Below, piece after piece: positions 22,826-36,000 of a stretch of DNA of 64,000 bases. The translations under genes were made by a program, and so were the position numbers. The stretch spans positions 58,501 through 122,500 of the forward strand of contig JAEMWC010001233.1 of the NCBI GenBank assembly GCA_016490735.1. The letters are read 5' to 3'. This stretch comes from Pachyseris speciosa. Lineage: Eukaryota; Cnidaria; Anthozoa; Scleractinia; Pachyseridae. Numbering within the stretch: the first letter of the stretch is position 1; each line of letters starts with the position of its first letter. The notes below the pieces were generated by a model. It did not search any database. It was not told the DNA's origin and worked only from the letters and a program-made list of their open reading frames with translations.

Positions 22826-25800
22826 GTGAGTGTAGAACCCTTTCTTGTTGAATCTGACCTTTGTTTGTCTGTCGATAAAGTAGATTGGTAAGCTCTTCAT
22901 TCTGTGTAGTTGATTCAGTACTTCTGTATAATTAAGGAAGAAAGAGAACAATGTTTTTTATGAATATGAAGCGTATATGGGTAGACATTAATCTTCCATA
23001 AATCGTTTCTATGACAAGATGGAAGTTGTAAAATATTGACTTCGTGATGGCTGCTCGCATGTACACTCCGTTATCTAAAGCATGCCGTTATAGTGGTTCA
23101 TAAACTTTTGTGCGTGGAGTCATTTCAATTAAAACAATTTGTTTTAAGGAGTTGATATCTGGGTTGATGTGTGGGTTGAATTGTATTAATCTAGCCGGGT
23201 CAAAGTCAATTTTTCAAGAAGTATCCTACCTAGCTTTATAGCTTGGAGCGAAAACGGCAGGATCCTTTGAAACTCAGGGCCCGTTAATTTGGTCTCGTGT
23301 AACCCTTATCTCCCCACCCCCTACTCCACCTGAATTTTTATCCACTCGTTTATCACATGAAAACCACATGGACATATGCAAATCAGTCGATCTCTCACAT
23401 TACTTCTCTTTCTCGAATCGACGACGATAAAAAGAGTTTTTCCAAAGAAAAAGTTTATTCAAATCAACAATAAAAATTTAGTTTGAGGAACAAAAGATTT
23501 TGCTATAAACCAACTCGTGAATACATCAGTTTGAATATTATTATTCGCTGATTACGAAGGTGTGGAAACAGTTTTTTAGGTCGCTTTCCAATCGAAACTG
23601 TAACATAAAAGAACTGCAGGAAACGTCACTTAAAGTTTCACAAGAGAAATGTGACACTTACATCTTAAATATCTTTGTAAGGTCTGGATAAAATTCGACA
23701 AACCAGGATACGTAAAAAATTGACAACTCTTTTAAGTTTGACTAATAATATAATAATAATAATTAAAAATTTATAACGCGCCCCTTCCATGCAAATATGA
23801 TCAAGAGCGCGTAACAACTGATGCTTAAATATTAAAAGTAAATAAAATTAAAGGCTAAAATGAGCATAATAATTAAGGCTAAAAGTAGACAACGCTAAAA
23901 ATTAAATAAAACACTAAATATATTAGATAGTAGGTTGAAAACATTACATATCAAACGCTAGTCTAAAAAGATGCGTTTTAAGTAAGGATTTAAAACGATC
24001 AAAATTGTCCTCAAGGCGGATATGATGGGGCAGATTGTTCCATAAATTAGGGGCCGCAGATGAAAAAGCACGATCCCCTAAAGTCTTTTTCAGTTTTAAA
24101 CTGGGATACTTTAAGAAAAAACCGCTAGCTGAACGGAGATGATAGCGCGGCTGTTCTTTAATAGCAATCAGATCAGTCAAGTAACCAGGTGCGGGACCAT
24201 AGATAGCTTTAAAAGTAAGAAGAAAGTATTTTAAAATCAATACGAAATTTGACAGGGAGACAATGTAACGAACACAGCACTGGTGTTATGTGGCTGTACC
24301 GAGGAACATTAGATATAAGCCGAGCAGCTGCATTCTGCAAGCTTTGCAATTTAAGTAGATGAACAGAGGGTAGACCAAATAGAAGGCTGTTGCAGTAATC
24401 AATACGACCTATAACAAGAGCGTGGACCAAAGCGCGTGCAGATTCCTGTGACAGATACTTTCGGATACGCCGAATATTATATAAATGGAAAAACCCAGAT
24501 CTGCAAGTTTTGTGGATCTGCTCCTGGAGATTCAGATTAGAATCGAACCATGTCCCTAAATTTCTTGCCACAGTGACAGGAGCAACGTCAATGCTTCCTA
24601 CGGTGAGGCTATCAATATTTACTTTGGATAGTTGCTGTTTGGTACAAATCAACATAAACTCAGTTTTATCATCGTTAAGTTTAAGCTTATCCGTAAGCAT
24701 CCACGTACGAATGTCCAATATACAGCGCTCCATGGCAACGACCGCGTCAGTCTGATTAGTAGCTGAGTCAGGACTAAATGACAGGTAAAGCTGGGTGTCA
24801 TCAGCATAGGCATGTGCCTGAGATAGATGGCATTTGATGACTTCAAAGAGTTTACTGGAGTAAATAGTTAACAACAATGGCCCTATACACGACCCTTGTG
24901 GAACGCCGTAAGGTAGCCTAAAACTGTCAGATATACAGCCATTTAGCGAGACTCGCTGCGACCTGTTGTTAAGATGAGAAATAAACCAGTTCAGAGCAGT
25001 GCCGTTAATGCCGATACTTGACTTAAGACGAGCAAGCAAGATGTCATGGTCGACTGTGTCGAACGCTGCGCTCAGATCTAGAAGAACTAGGAGAGTCACA
25101 TGCTTGCAATTCATATTCATAAGAATGTCATTCTGTACCTTCAGTAGCGCTGTTTCTGTTCTGTGACCCTTACGGTAAGCGGACTGTAAGGTTGGATAAA
25201 GAGCGAATCGACTCATATGACTGTGAATTTGGTCGAAAACAGCACGCTTTGTCAGTTTTGATATAAAGTGCAAGTTACTGACAGGGCGGAGGTTATTCAA
25301 CTGCGTCGGGTCTAAGCCAGGTTTCTTAAGGACTGGAGTAACCAGAGCTTCTTTCCATTCATCGGAGAAATGGCCGCATGATAGCGAAAGATTAACAATT
25401 CGTGAAATGACAGGCAACAGCACGTCAAGGCAGCCAACAACGAGAGAAGTCGGCATCGGGTCCAACGAGCAGGACTTCTTAGCAGACTTACGGATGAGCG
25501 CAGAGACGGCGTTTTCCGAGAGAGGTTGAAAGGAATGAAAAGCATGCGCAGCATCTACTTCTTGATCAGGAGGTAGCGCATTGCGCACACTTAGATCGAT
25601 GTCTACGGCATCGATATCAGAACGAATTCTATTTATCTTTCGAACGAAAAAAACCGCCGATGTCATCAGCTAGTCTTGATTTGTCCTGATAATTAGGAAA
25701 CGACAACTCCACTTTCTTAGCAAGGAGTTGCTTGGTAGCTCTAAATAACCGTTTGTGGTCTGTGCTATTCTCATCGATAAAGTTAGTGTAAAACGTCTGC

Positions 25801-26791
25801 CTGGCCTGGTTCATGAGGTACGTCACGCGGTTTCTGTAAGACTTGAATTTATTCAAGTCAGACAGAGATCTCGTTCTCCGCCAGGTTCTCTCAGCCTTAC
25901 GTCTCAAGCGTTTAGCGGCCTTTATCTCATCATTATACCAAGGCACTGTAGGTCTAACTTTCACAGTCTTAGTCTTAAGTGGGGCGTGACAATCAATAAC
26001 TTTGGAGAGTGTAGACTATGAATATATGACAATCATATATTTGAACTGTGGATTAATGAATGAATATGAGAACACTACTTAAGTAGTAGCCAAACGGCTT
26101 TCTTTTCACTACTGCTTAAGTAGTGTTCATAACTGTGTTGATCGCTCTCATATTCATTCTTTTGAATTCGATCGACCATCGATCATCATTAGTTGCAAGT
26201 GTTTGTTACAATGCGAGCTTGAATTAAATTTAAATTACGTAACGGTTACAATGACGTTCCCATAAGGTCAAATTCAAAACAAATGGCCCGTTCTTTGTAA
26301 CGATTTAAGTTATTCTTTATCAATAATCATTTAATTAATGAAACAATTATTTTTTTTTTCGTAAGAGCAAAGAAGCACCTTGATTAACGTGATCATGTCA
26401 ATAACTAACGAAGAATATCACGAAGATCTTGAGAAACTTGGAAGTGAAAGATCCCAGTCCTTGATAGCAAGATTGGAAAAAGTAGTAAGTAGGGCAACAA
26501 GTTAGCATCATGTGTGTTTAAAATAGAGCGCTTTTCAGTCGAGTGTCGTGAAACCAAAACCAAAGCAATTACTTTGACCAATCACAACAGACACACTCTG
26601 CAATCAGCCAATAAGAATACGAAGCAATTACATGTAGCCTTTGCTTCTCATTGGCTGAAAAAATGGCGCGAGTTTTGTTGACGAATCACAGAGCGAAGAA
26701 ATGCAAAACCAAAGTACAATCAATCTAGACACCCAGTAGCTCTACGTCGTGATCAAGGACAACTAAATACTTTGATATGCGTTCAGGAACT

Positions 26792-26851
<60 letters not shown>

Positions 26852-29739
26852 CATGCAACGAAACCTCCCTTACGCAAAGCGAATGAACTGGTTTTTTGTT
26901 GCCTAGATCACGGACAAAACTGAATAAACTCGAAAACACCATAATACAAACATGCCATGTGCACTTATCAAACTCAACATCTAAAACATGGAAAACAAGA
27001 GCCATAATGGCTTTTAGCTCGGGGAAACTGATTGCAGGATGTAGCTTGGAGAGGACGTGCAAAGTTGTCATTGCCACTTGCCGTTTGACATAAGATCCAA
27101 GATCAAAGGGTCGTGAACGCAAATATGAGATTTTAAAATTTACGCCGAGGGATAAAGCGGCAATGATTTATCCTATGATTTTGAGTGTTGTAAACACCGA
27201 TATTAAAGTAAGGTTCCATTTTGGGATATTGTCCCTCTTTGAATTTACACTTCAATTTCTCCTTCGTTAGCCTCAGTTCATGCTTTGACCACAAGCGCGT
27301 CCTGTTATTCCCATCGATAAAACTATGGCAAGCAAAGGCACCTTTAACATACAAATGAACTCTTGAAGATCTTGGAACATTTTTACTGATGTATTTTTCT
27401 ACCAGATATGAAACTTTGTAATTAGAGTTCTTGATTCGACTTTTTGTTTTCAGAGTACTGAGATTCGTTCAATGATTCTAATTTTTAAGGTGACAGAAGC
27501 ATTTGAATATGACAGCAGCTTTCATAGCACGAGGGTTGTAAGATTGAGGTAGGCTTAAGTGAACAATCTGGTGAAGATTTATTCCATTAGATTTTCTCGT
27601 TTGGACAAGTATCAGTCTAATTAGTGTCTCATTAATGAAATATACTCTTTGCTCAATTTTCAGACCAGGCAGTGTGATCGTGATTTTTGTTCTGACGTTT
27701 AAACAGGAGGTTACCACAGAACATGCAATGTCAATTTTGAAACGAGCTGCAGACAATGGAAAACTGGGAACCTTCAAAGTAAATAGCTCATCTATAGTAG
27801 CATCAGAAGAATATGACTACAAAAGTTATCGATCTACACCAGGTAATGAGTCTTTATCGTTTACTAAACATTTTCAAAAATTTCATGTAAAGTGAACTCA
27901 ATTCCTCAGTTGGGTCCTTTCGGTGAACAATTTCCGAGCATGACTGCAAATGTAGCTCCGTTTTCGAGATAAGTTTGTTCATACGGAAAATTTTCATCCA
28001 TTGTACTTTAATAGGAGTTTCATTCCTTTCGGTAGCCGTTTCCAGATTCTCTACTTAGAGTGAATTGCGCGAAAGATGAATACCAAAAGTTATTTGTAAT
28101 TGGGATTTTTATCAACCATTTACCCAAATCGCGAACTGACCAGTTTACCGAAGTAAAAACCATTATTACTGCGCTTGTCATCTATTCACCATACGTATAA
28201 TTTAAAATACAATAGCAGAGACATTTTAGAGTAGAGTATTCCAAATCAATGACTATTGCGTTCTGTTTTGACGAAAATGTGAAAATATATAGTTCTCAAG
28301 ATTGAAATTTTATCACGAGTTTTGACGAAACCATTCTTCTTAAGTGTTTTTTTTTTTTGCATTTCGATGCAATTGTCAAAGGAAGTCGAAACTAAAAATC
28401 TATTTGGACTCTTTCAACTTTAAGTACAAAAGCGCATATCACTTTTCTTACCGATTATGCTTCTTTTTACACCATTGCAGTTGATGTATGCAGTGAATGT
28501 TCATGTAGCTGCACCATTTTGATTGCTGTGGTCTGCACACTTGTTGCGATCATCATTGCTCTTATCATCTACATCGTTTGGTTACACAGAAAAGGTAATC
28601 AACATTAAATCATAAATTCTCTTTTGCTCATAATTTCTCTCTCAGGCCGAGGACTTCCTTTGGTTTATTCATTGACAATACCTCTTGCTAACCGAGTTCG
28701 AGGTCCGTACTGTAAGTTACGGACCGAGTTTTTTCCCGTTGATTTACGGCCCAAGCGCGAAGCGCGCGGGTCATAAATTGGTGGGAAAAAACGAGGATCC
28801 ATAACTTACAGTACGGACCGAGAAAACGAGGTTAGTACGATATTTATTATATCTCTGAGGTTAATCCGGCGCGCGGAAAAGAAAACTAGCTGAAGTCAAG
28901 AGGGCCGTACTCTAGAATACGGCCCGCAAAATTGACCAATCAAAGCGCGCGTACTAAGTAAGAGATATAATAATGAGGACAAAACTCACAAGTTCCACTT
29001 TTAATTGGTCATTGTTTGTATTTGTTAATGACATATAGCATATATTTGCAAATTATCAGTAAAGTTCTATCTGAGATCGTCGTTTGCAGGGTCAGTAGAT
29101 GCCATTTTCTGTTTGAAAAACAGAAAATCCAATGGACTTTTACAGACGAACTCGTTCTCGTTAAGAGCAGACCTGTCCTATGGAAATCTGGATTGAATGC
29201 ATGTCTGTAATTGGAAATCCGGCATTTATTCACTCAGGTATTGTTGTTGTTGTTTTTTTCAGAGTCGAGAAGGAAGGAAAGGTAAGGTAGTTTCCATAGT
29301 AACCTTTGTTAGTTTGCTGTGGTTATTAGAATAGGACAAAGTGGTCATTCTGTACTATGCTCAAAAAGACTTCGAATATTAGTTTTCAAGTTACTAGTTT
29401 TTTCTTTTATGTACGGTATATTAACTCACTCTCCCCAGTGAAAACTGCCGATGAAAAAAAGTGAACCAAACTTATTGAAATGTTGCCTTGTACTACTCAA
29501 AAACGAATTTTTTTATTTTGTTTTAAGTTGTTTCAAAATCACCGCATTTTATCTTCTGAAAATCCAGTTTGATTCCAACTTTATGATGATAATGTGTCTC
29601 CTATTATACGTAACCTGTTTACAAGGAGTACGGAGTAATTTGTTCTGCTGGCTTAATTCATCTTGAAATGAAGAGATGATCCTCGCAGTTGTAAACTCAA
29701 TTTATGCAATTGCGTAAAGAAGCCTGAAAAAAAATTAAT

Positions 29740-29770
<31 letters not shown>

Positions 29771-29817
29771 GGACTTCAATGGGGTTTCAACCCGTGACTT
29801 CGCGATACCGGTGCGGT

Positions 29818-29858
<41 letters not shown>

Positions 29859-30017
29859 AGGTCAATTATGGGTTCATATTATGAACGCAATTGCGTTCAC
29901 AAAACTGCGAGGATCATCTCTTCGTTTCATTTCATTTCCGCAGTTCATATATGATTTATGTCATATATCATTCACACTCATTTCTTTCACGGGAACATAT
30001 AAACCCATGATTGACCT

Positions 30018-30056
<39 letters not shown>

Positions 30057-33000
30057 ACATCGCACCGGGATCGCGAGGTCACGGGTTCAAACCCTGTTGA
30101 AGTCCTGAAGTTTTTTCAGGCTTCTTTATGCAATTGCATAAATTGCTTTCACAACTGCGAGGATCATCTCTTCATTTCATTTCCGCGGTTCATATATGAT
30201 TTATTTCGTATACCATTCACACTTTGTTTTTGTTATTTTTATTAATTAAGGAAGAAAATTTCTGATTTTGAGCCCAGTCTTACAGGGCCAAGAAAACAAG
30301 CGTCTGGAAGTTCCTCTCGAAGCCAACACGTGGTTTTAAACGAAGAGCGCCAATCAGATGACTCACCAGAACATTCACAGATAAATACCTCGGAAATTGC
30401 ACAATACGAACCTGTACATCCATCAACACGTTTGTGGGAGATTCCAAGGAAAAACGTGACAATTGAAAAGATAATTGGTAAAGGTACCTTTGGTCAGGTT
30501 GCCAAGGGAACAGCCGTTGGTCTCCAAGGAAGGCCTCCGAAAACAGAAGTAGCTGTAAAAATGTTGAAAGGTGCCAATTAATAAGAATAATGGTAATGAA
30601 TATAGTAATAATAATGACAATGAAAAAGATAATGATAACGATAACGAAAATTAAGGTGACAGTGATAGAGCTCTCTGAGGCAATTTGTAACCTGTCATCA
30701 ACTAAAGTTTCAAACAAGTACAAAACATGAAACAATTAAGGGATCATACAACTTTCTAATTATTTTTAAGAGAAATTTGATCTTTTCATTTGTATGTCGC
30801 AGCTGCTGCTCCTGAGTCAGACAGGAAAGACTTGTTATCAGAACTTGAAGTTATGAAGACTCTTAAACCCCATCCACACATCATCAAGTTGTTGGGATGC
30901 GTCACTAAATCTGGTAAGGTTCTACTAAGATATTAAGTCCAAGATATTCACTACATTATCAGGCGTCTTATAGTGTGTGTCCAGATACAGAGAGAAAGGG
31001 AATGAAAATGTGAAGCTTGGTGGATGTGGCTAAGTGTGACAAAGAATACCGCGCAAATTAAATAAATGTGTTTAGGTTAAAGCTGAAGCCACATATTGGG
31101 TACTATGGTCTCGTAGTGGCGAACATTACCCCTTAAATCTACGAAAACAAATGTGAACCCATATAGCAAGGTTTGCATGTACAGCTTTACGCACGTATAA
31201 AGTAAAGCCTGAGGAAAATTCTACCAGCCACATCTGCACCTAATAAACATTCAATACTCCCATATCACGCACCGCCATCTTGGATTGTGTGATGCACCAA
31301 AGCGAGGTTGGACGGGCAAAAAAGTTCTCGGGTGAGGGTTGCGTTACAATGTTTTGAGTGGAGATGCACGCAATCATGGCCCACGATCATTGCTGTAGTA
31401 TGCTATAATAACGAGTGGCAAGAATATGTCGTTTTTCAACTTTCCCTCAAATCTCTCACAGAGATCGCAGTGGATTGCCGTGATAAAGCGAGATGAAGGG
31501 CCACCTTTTTGGGGTGAGTTAGTCGAGTCGTGACCAGCGACTAACTTGTCAAACGCATGTGTTTATACTAGTGGTCAACTTTTTCTTTCGATTTAAGACT
31601 CAGCTAGCACATGTTTTATTCATGACGTATTTACTCAATACATATCCAGAGCAACTGCAGTCGATTCTACCAGTCTTTTTACATCCTAAATCAAGGTTGC
31701 CTCCTGGCTAAAGATATAAAGATATTTGAAAGGCTCTACTCTTGTGCTCTGCGCTCATTTCAAACCAAGCGATAATAAAATTATACGCGGGCTTCCAAGT
31801 CTAAAACCAGGAGTTGTGCCATCGCAGTTTGCATGGACCAAGGACAGTTAAAACCGCCCACAAGATAAACTTGATCTAGGAAACGAGTTTGAAATAGAAA
31901 ATTGAAACACTAATAACAAGGGAGAATCTCATTGAATACAGATAGCCAAATCCGAGTCAATGAAAACAAACAAATCAGTGCCATGAATGTTTGACAACTT
32001 GGACCAAAAGCAACAAAAAATCAAAGAACACTGGCAGATTCGAATAATTGACAGCAGTTGCTTTGGATAGGTATTGAGTAAATATTTCATGAATAAAACC
32101 TGTGGTAGCTGAGTCTTAAATCAAAGTAAAAAGTCGACCACTAGTATAATAGGGCCTAAGTAAGAGCATTACTAAACCACAAAACAGTGAAACGAAACAC
32201 CGAAACACCGAAACGAAACACCGAAATAGCTATTTTTTCCTACTTTTTTCTCAAACACCGAAACAGCTTTTTTTACCACTTTGATGGTGAATAAAATGGA
32301 CAGGCCAAACACGACTCCCATTGGTCCTTTGGTGTTATGCACATGTCATCGGCTTCCCCGTGGGGTCGACCCCCGGGCCAACCAGGGAGATATGTGGGGG
32401 AATACGAGGAGATGGATTGGATTCTTTGCCCGAGGGTAGGGGATAATCTCGACATTGTTTTAAGATCAAAGATTAGGGGTGGGGGAATTCAAAATTTGTA
32501 AAGGATGTCAAGGGAATTTTCTGCTGAGAGGCACTGCACCCAGGGGACTTTGTCTTGTAAGATTCGTCAACACCCCGGGGAATTCCTCAAGTTTGCTTGA
32601 CTGAATTTACAATCCCCCTGGTTAGCCCGGGGGTCGACCCCACGGGGAAGCCGATGACATATGCATTATCGTTGACCTTCAAAGTTTGGCTCTTACGAGT
32701 ATATCTTACTCTAACATTCGAGGATCTCTTTTTCTCCCAGCCAGCAGTGTGAACTCCATTAGCCAGACTACATGGTGCGTTTTCATTAACCCTTTTCCGT
32801 TAAACATTAGCCTGCATAGCAGACTTTTTGGTGTACGAACGGTCGTTTAAAGACCGCCATTTTGGAAGCCATCCAAGGAGAGAACTGGGGACGGTCAGTG
32901 TAAGATAAAGATTGTGGACTGTAGACCCGGACTGCGGACCTGGACTGCGGACTGGGTATAAAACCCAGACTGAGTATAAAATATGGACTGAAGGCTGCGG

Positions 33001-36000
33001 ACAGGGTACAAACCGCGGACTGAGTACAAAACATTGTACAAAAAGCACGGAGCAACGAAATGTATTACTGCACTCAAATTCTTGAACTGTAGGAAAGGTG
33101 CTTACAATTGCTGTAAATATTACCAGAGTACACAGAAAACCTACCTATTTTGACCTCGAGCTCTTCATGATAGGAAAAATGGCGACGCTTGTCAGTTATG
33201 ATGTCATGTACGGTAATTGTGTTGTACCATTTTGGCACGGAAAACCGCTTGTTTAAAATACTTTTTTTTAAAACGCTCAGAATTGTCTGATCGAGAATCC
33301 ACTTTATTTGATTTATGTTCGCAAATACGGATTTGGACTCTCAAAAAAGAAACGCACCGGTATTTCCTGTTTTATCTTCTCTACACCGGTGGCCAGTTGC
33401 AGTCGAACGAGCACACATTTCCATTTACAGCATTTATATCTAGATTTGGACCAGTAATTTTGTGATGCATGGCAGTGCAAGGTCCGGTTGCCTTTTATAT
33501 GCCTTTCTGTTTCCATTCTTCCCAATAATAATTTCCTCGACTCCCTCGATCTAGTGTTAAACTCGTGGAGTAAAGTAAAATTTCAGGATAAAGTCTCTAC
33601 TCTTATACTTTCTCTAGCTCGGTCGATGTCGGAACTGAGCATTTCGTGTAACTGAGCATTACTATGTACGTGACAAATCTTGACACGGAATAAGCAGACT
33701 TTAAGGCTTTTTTTTAACCTGCATCTGGGCCAGTACAATCTTAGTTTTGTTCTATACTCCCTTTTTTATACTCGGTCCGCTTTTTGTTCCTAGTCCGCGG
33801 CCTTCAGTCCACGTTTTATACCCAGTCCGCAGTCCGCGTCCGAAGTCCGGGACTACATGGTGCGTTTTCATTAACCCCTTTCCGTTAAACGTTAGCCTGT
33901 ATAGCAGACGTTTTGGTTTTTGGTGTACGAACATTCGTTGAAAGACCGCCATTTTGGAAGCCATCCAAGTGGGGACGGTCAGTGTAAGATACGGATTGCG
34001 GACTGCAGACCCGGACTTCGGACGCGGACTGCGGACTGGGTATAAAACGTGGACTGAAGGCCGCGGACTAGGAACAAAAAGCGGACCGAGTATAAAAAAG
34101 GGAGTATAGAACAAAACTAAGATTGTACTGGCCCAGATGCAGGTTAAAAAAAAGCCTTAAAGTCTGCTTATTCCGTGTCAAGATTTGTCACGTACATAGT
34201 AATGCTCAGTTACACGAAATGCTCAGTTCCGACATCGACCGAGCTAGAGAAAGTATAAGAGTAGAGACTTTATCCTGAAATTTTACTTTACTCCACGAGT
34301 TTAACACTAGATCGAGGGAGTCGAGGAAATTATTATTGGGAAGAATGGAAACAGAAAGGCATATAAAAGGCAACCGGACCTTGCACTGCCATGCATCACA
34401 AAATTACTGGTCCAAATCTAGATATAAATGCTGTAAATGGAAATGTGTGCTCGTTCGACTGCAACTGGCCACCGGTGTAGAGAAGATAAAACAGGAAATA
34501 CCGGTGCGTTTCTTTTTTGAGAGTCCAAATCCGTATTTGCGAACATAAATCAAATAAAGTGGATTCTCGATCAGACAATTCTGAGCGTTTTAAAAAAAAG
34601 TATTTTAAACAAGCGGTTTTCCGTGCCAAAATGGTACAACACAATTACCGTACATGACATCATAACTGACAAGCGTCGCCATTTTTCCTATCATGAAGAG
34701 CTCGAGGTCAAAATAGGTAGGTTTTCTGTGTACTCTGGTAATATTTACAGCAATTGTAAGCACCTTTCCTACAGTTCAAGAATTTGAGTGCAGTAATACA
34801 TTTCGTTGCTCCGTGCTTTTTGTACAATGTTTTGTACTCAGTCCGCGGTTTGTACCCTGTCCGCAGCCTTCAGTCCATATTTTATACTCAGTCTGGGTTT
34901 TATACCCAGTCCGCAGTCCAGGTCCGCAGTCCGGGTCTACAGTCCACAATCTTTATCTTACACTGACCGTCCCTAGTTCTCTCCTTGGATGGCTTCCAAA
35001 ATGGCGGTCTTTAAACGACCGTTCGTACACCAAAAAGTCTGCTATGCAGGCTAATGTTTAACGGAAAAGGGTTAATGAAAACGCACCATGTAGTCTGGCT
35101 AATGGAGTTCACACTGCTGGCTGGGAGAAAAAGAGATCCTCGAATGTTAGAGTAAGATATACTCGTAAGAGCCAAACTTTGAAGGTCAACGATACAAAGG
35201 ACCAATGGGAGTCGTGTTTGGTATGTCCATTTTATTCACCATCAAAGTGATAAAAAAAAAAAAGCTGTTTCGGTGTTTGAGAAAAAAGTAGGAAAAAATA
35301 GCTGTTTCGGTGTTTCGATTCGCTGTTTCGTGGTTTAGTAATGCCCCCTAAGTAATCGATCGAAATCGATCAACGAAAACGTAATAGATTAATGGATAGT
35401 ACTCGATAATACTCGATATTTGTCGATTGATTAGTTATAATAATCGATAAAAATCGATAATCAGAAATTTAGCTAGAGTCACTAATTTGTTTTTTTTCTG
35501 AACTAGCGAGCGGCACGTCTGTTGACTTAGGTAGTGGTAGAACTGTATCTGTATATGACTAGCAAAACTTCAAAGCTTTGTGAATCAGTGTATTCGAGAG
35601 AAGCACAGTGGAAGACAACTTAAGTAATAGTTTTTGATAATAATGGATAACTAAGCATTTCTTACTTTGAGGGGTTGCCGTCTTTTTTATGATTTAATTT
35701 ACAGAAATGAAGAGACCAAATATCGGTTGTAAGGACAGCTGAAGGGACTAGTGCTGTACTCACTGCCTGACAAACCTTAGTGCAAACCTAGACAAACGCA
35801 TCTGGAAGCTCAACACCCGCAAACAATTTTCACCATCCTCGATAAGCGAATCGGTATTTTAAGCTTTCTTTCAAGGTTGGAAATAAAAATAGGCCCGAAC
35901 GAAACGAAATAAAATGGATCCGATAGCTAACATGCAAACGAGGCTAACCGAGCCTGTTGCAGTTCAGCTATTTATTTAATTTCATTTATTTATTCAAATA

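Larger units (their letters stand above)
21090..23060. repeat. Tandem-duplicated intergenic and first-exon block, copy 1
   Basis: From ACCAAATATACTTTC through CTCTTGAACTAATATCGAGTC, the promoter-proximal block at 22390, the signal peptide exon and the start of intron 1 (AAATATTGACTTCGTGATGG), the order of matches is the same as in 47755-51290. The second copy is longer because of insertions. The homology places a former gene end just before 21090. Confidence 0.8.
29667..30215. mobile_element. Inverted pair of tRNA-bearing repeats
   Basis: The left unit (GATGATCCTCGCAGTTG, tRNA-like on the minus strand, with an inserted AAAT microsatellite at 29738-29768) is followed by a unit in the opposite direction (tRNA-like on the plus strand, ending CAACTGCGAGGATCATC). 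Together they form a large imperfect palindrome in an intron immediately before the first kinase exon. Confidence 0.8.
32164..35346. mobile_element. Foldback DNA transposon, Mutator-like by target duplication
   Basis: The two halves mirror each other around 33930: 32800-33850 pairs with 34011-35061 with no net length difference, and pairing extends outward to both ends. The termini are GAGCATTACTAAACCAC and its near reverse complement GTGGTTTAGTAATGCCC, flanked by CCTAAGTAA on both sides (32155-32163 and 35347-35355), a 9-bp target duplication typical of the Mutator (MULE) superfamily. Arms are about 1.34 kb without the insertion at 32337-32667. The spacer (about 33850-34010) is a diverged copy of part of the arm. 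No transposase is recognisable. It lies in a kinase-gene intron. Confidence 0.85.

Noticed and set aside
32800..35061. Several mirrored pairs of open frames of 60-82 codons, identical on both strands
   Set aside because: They are identical because the arms of the foldback element are inverted copies. They have no known domain and pass through the short GGACTGCGGAC repeats.
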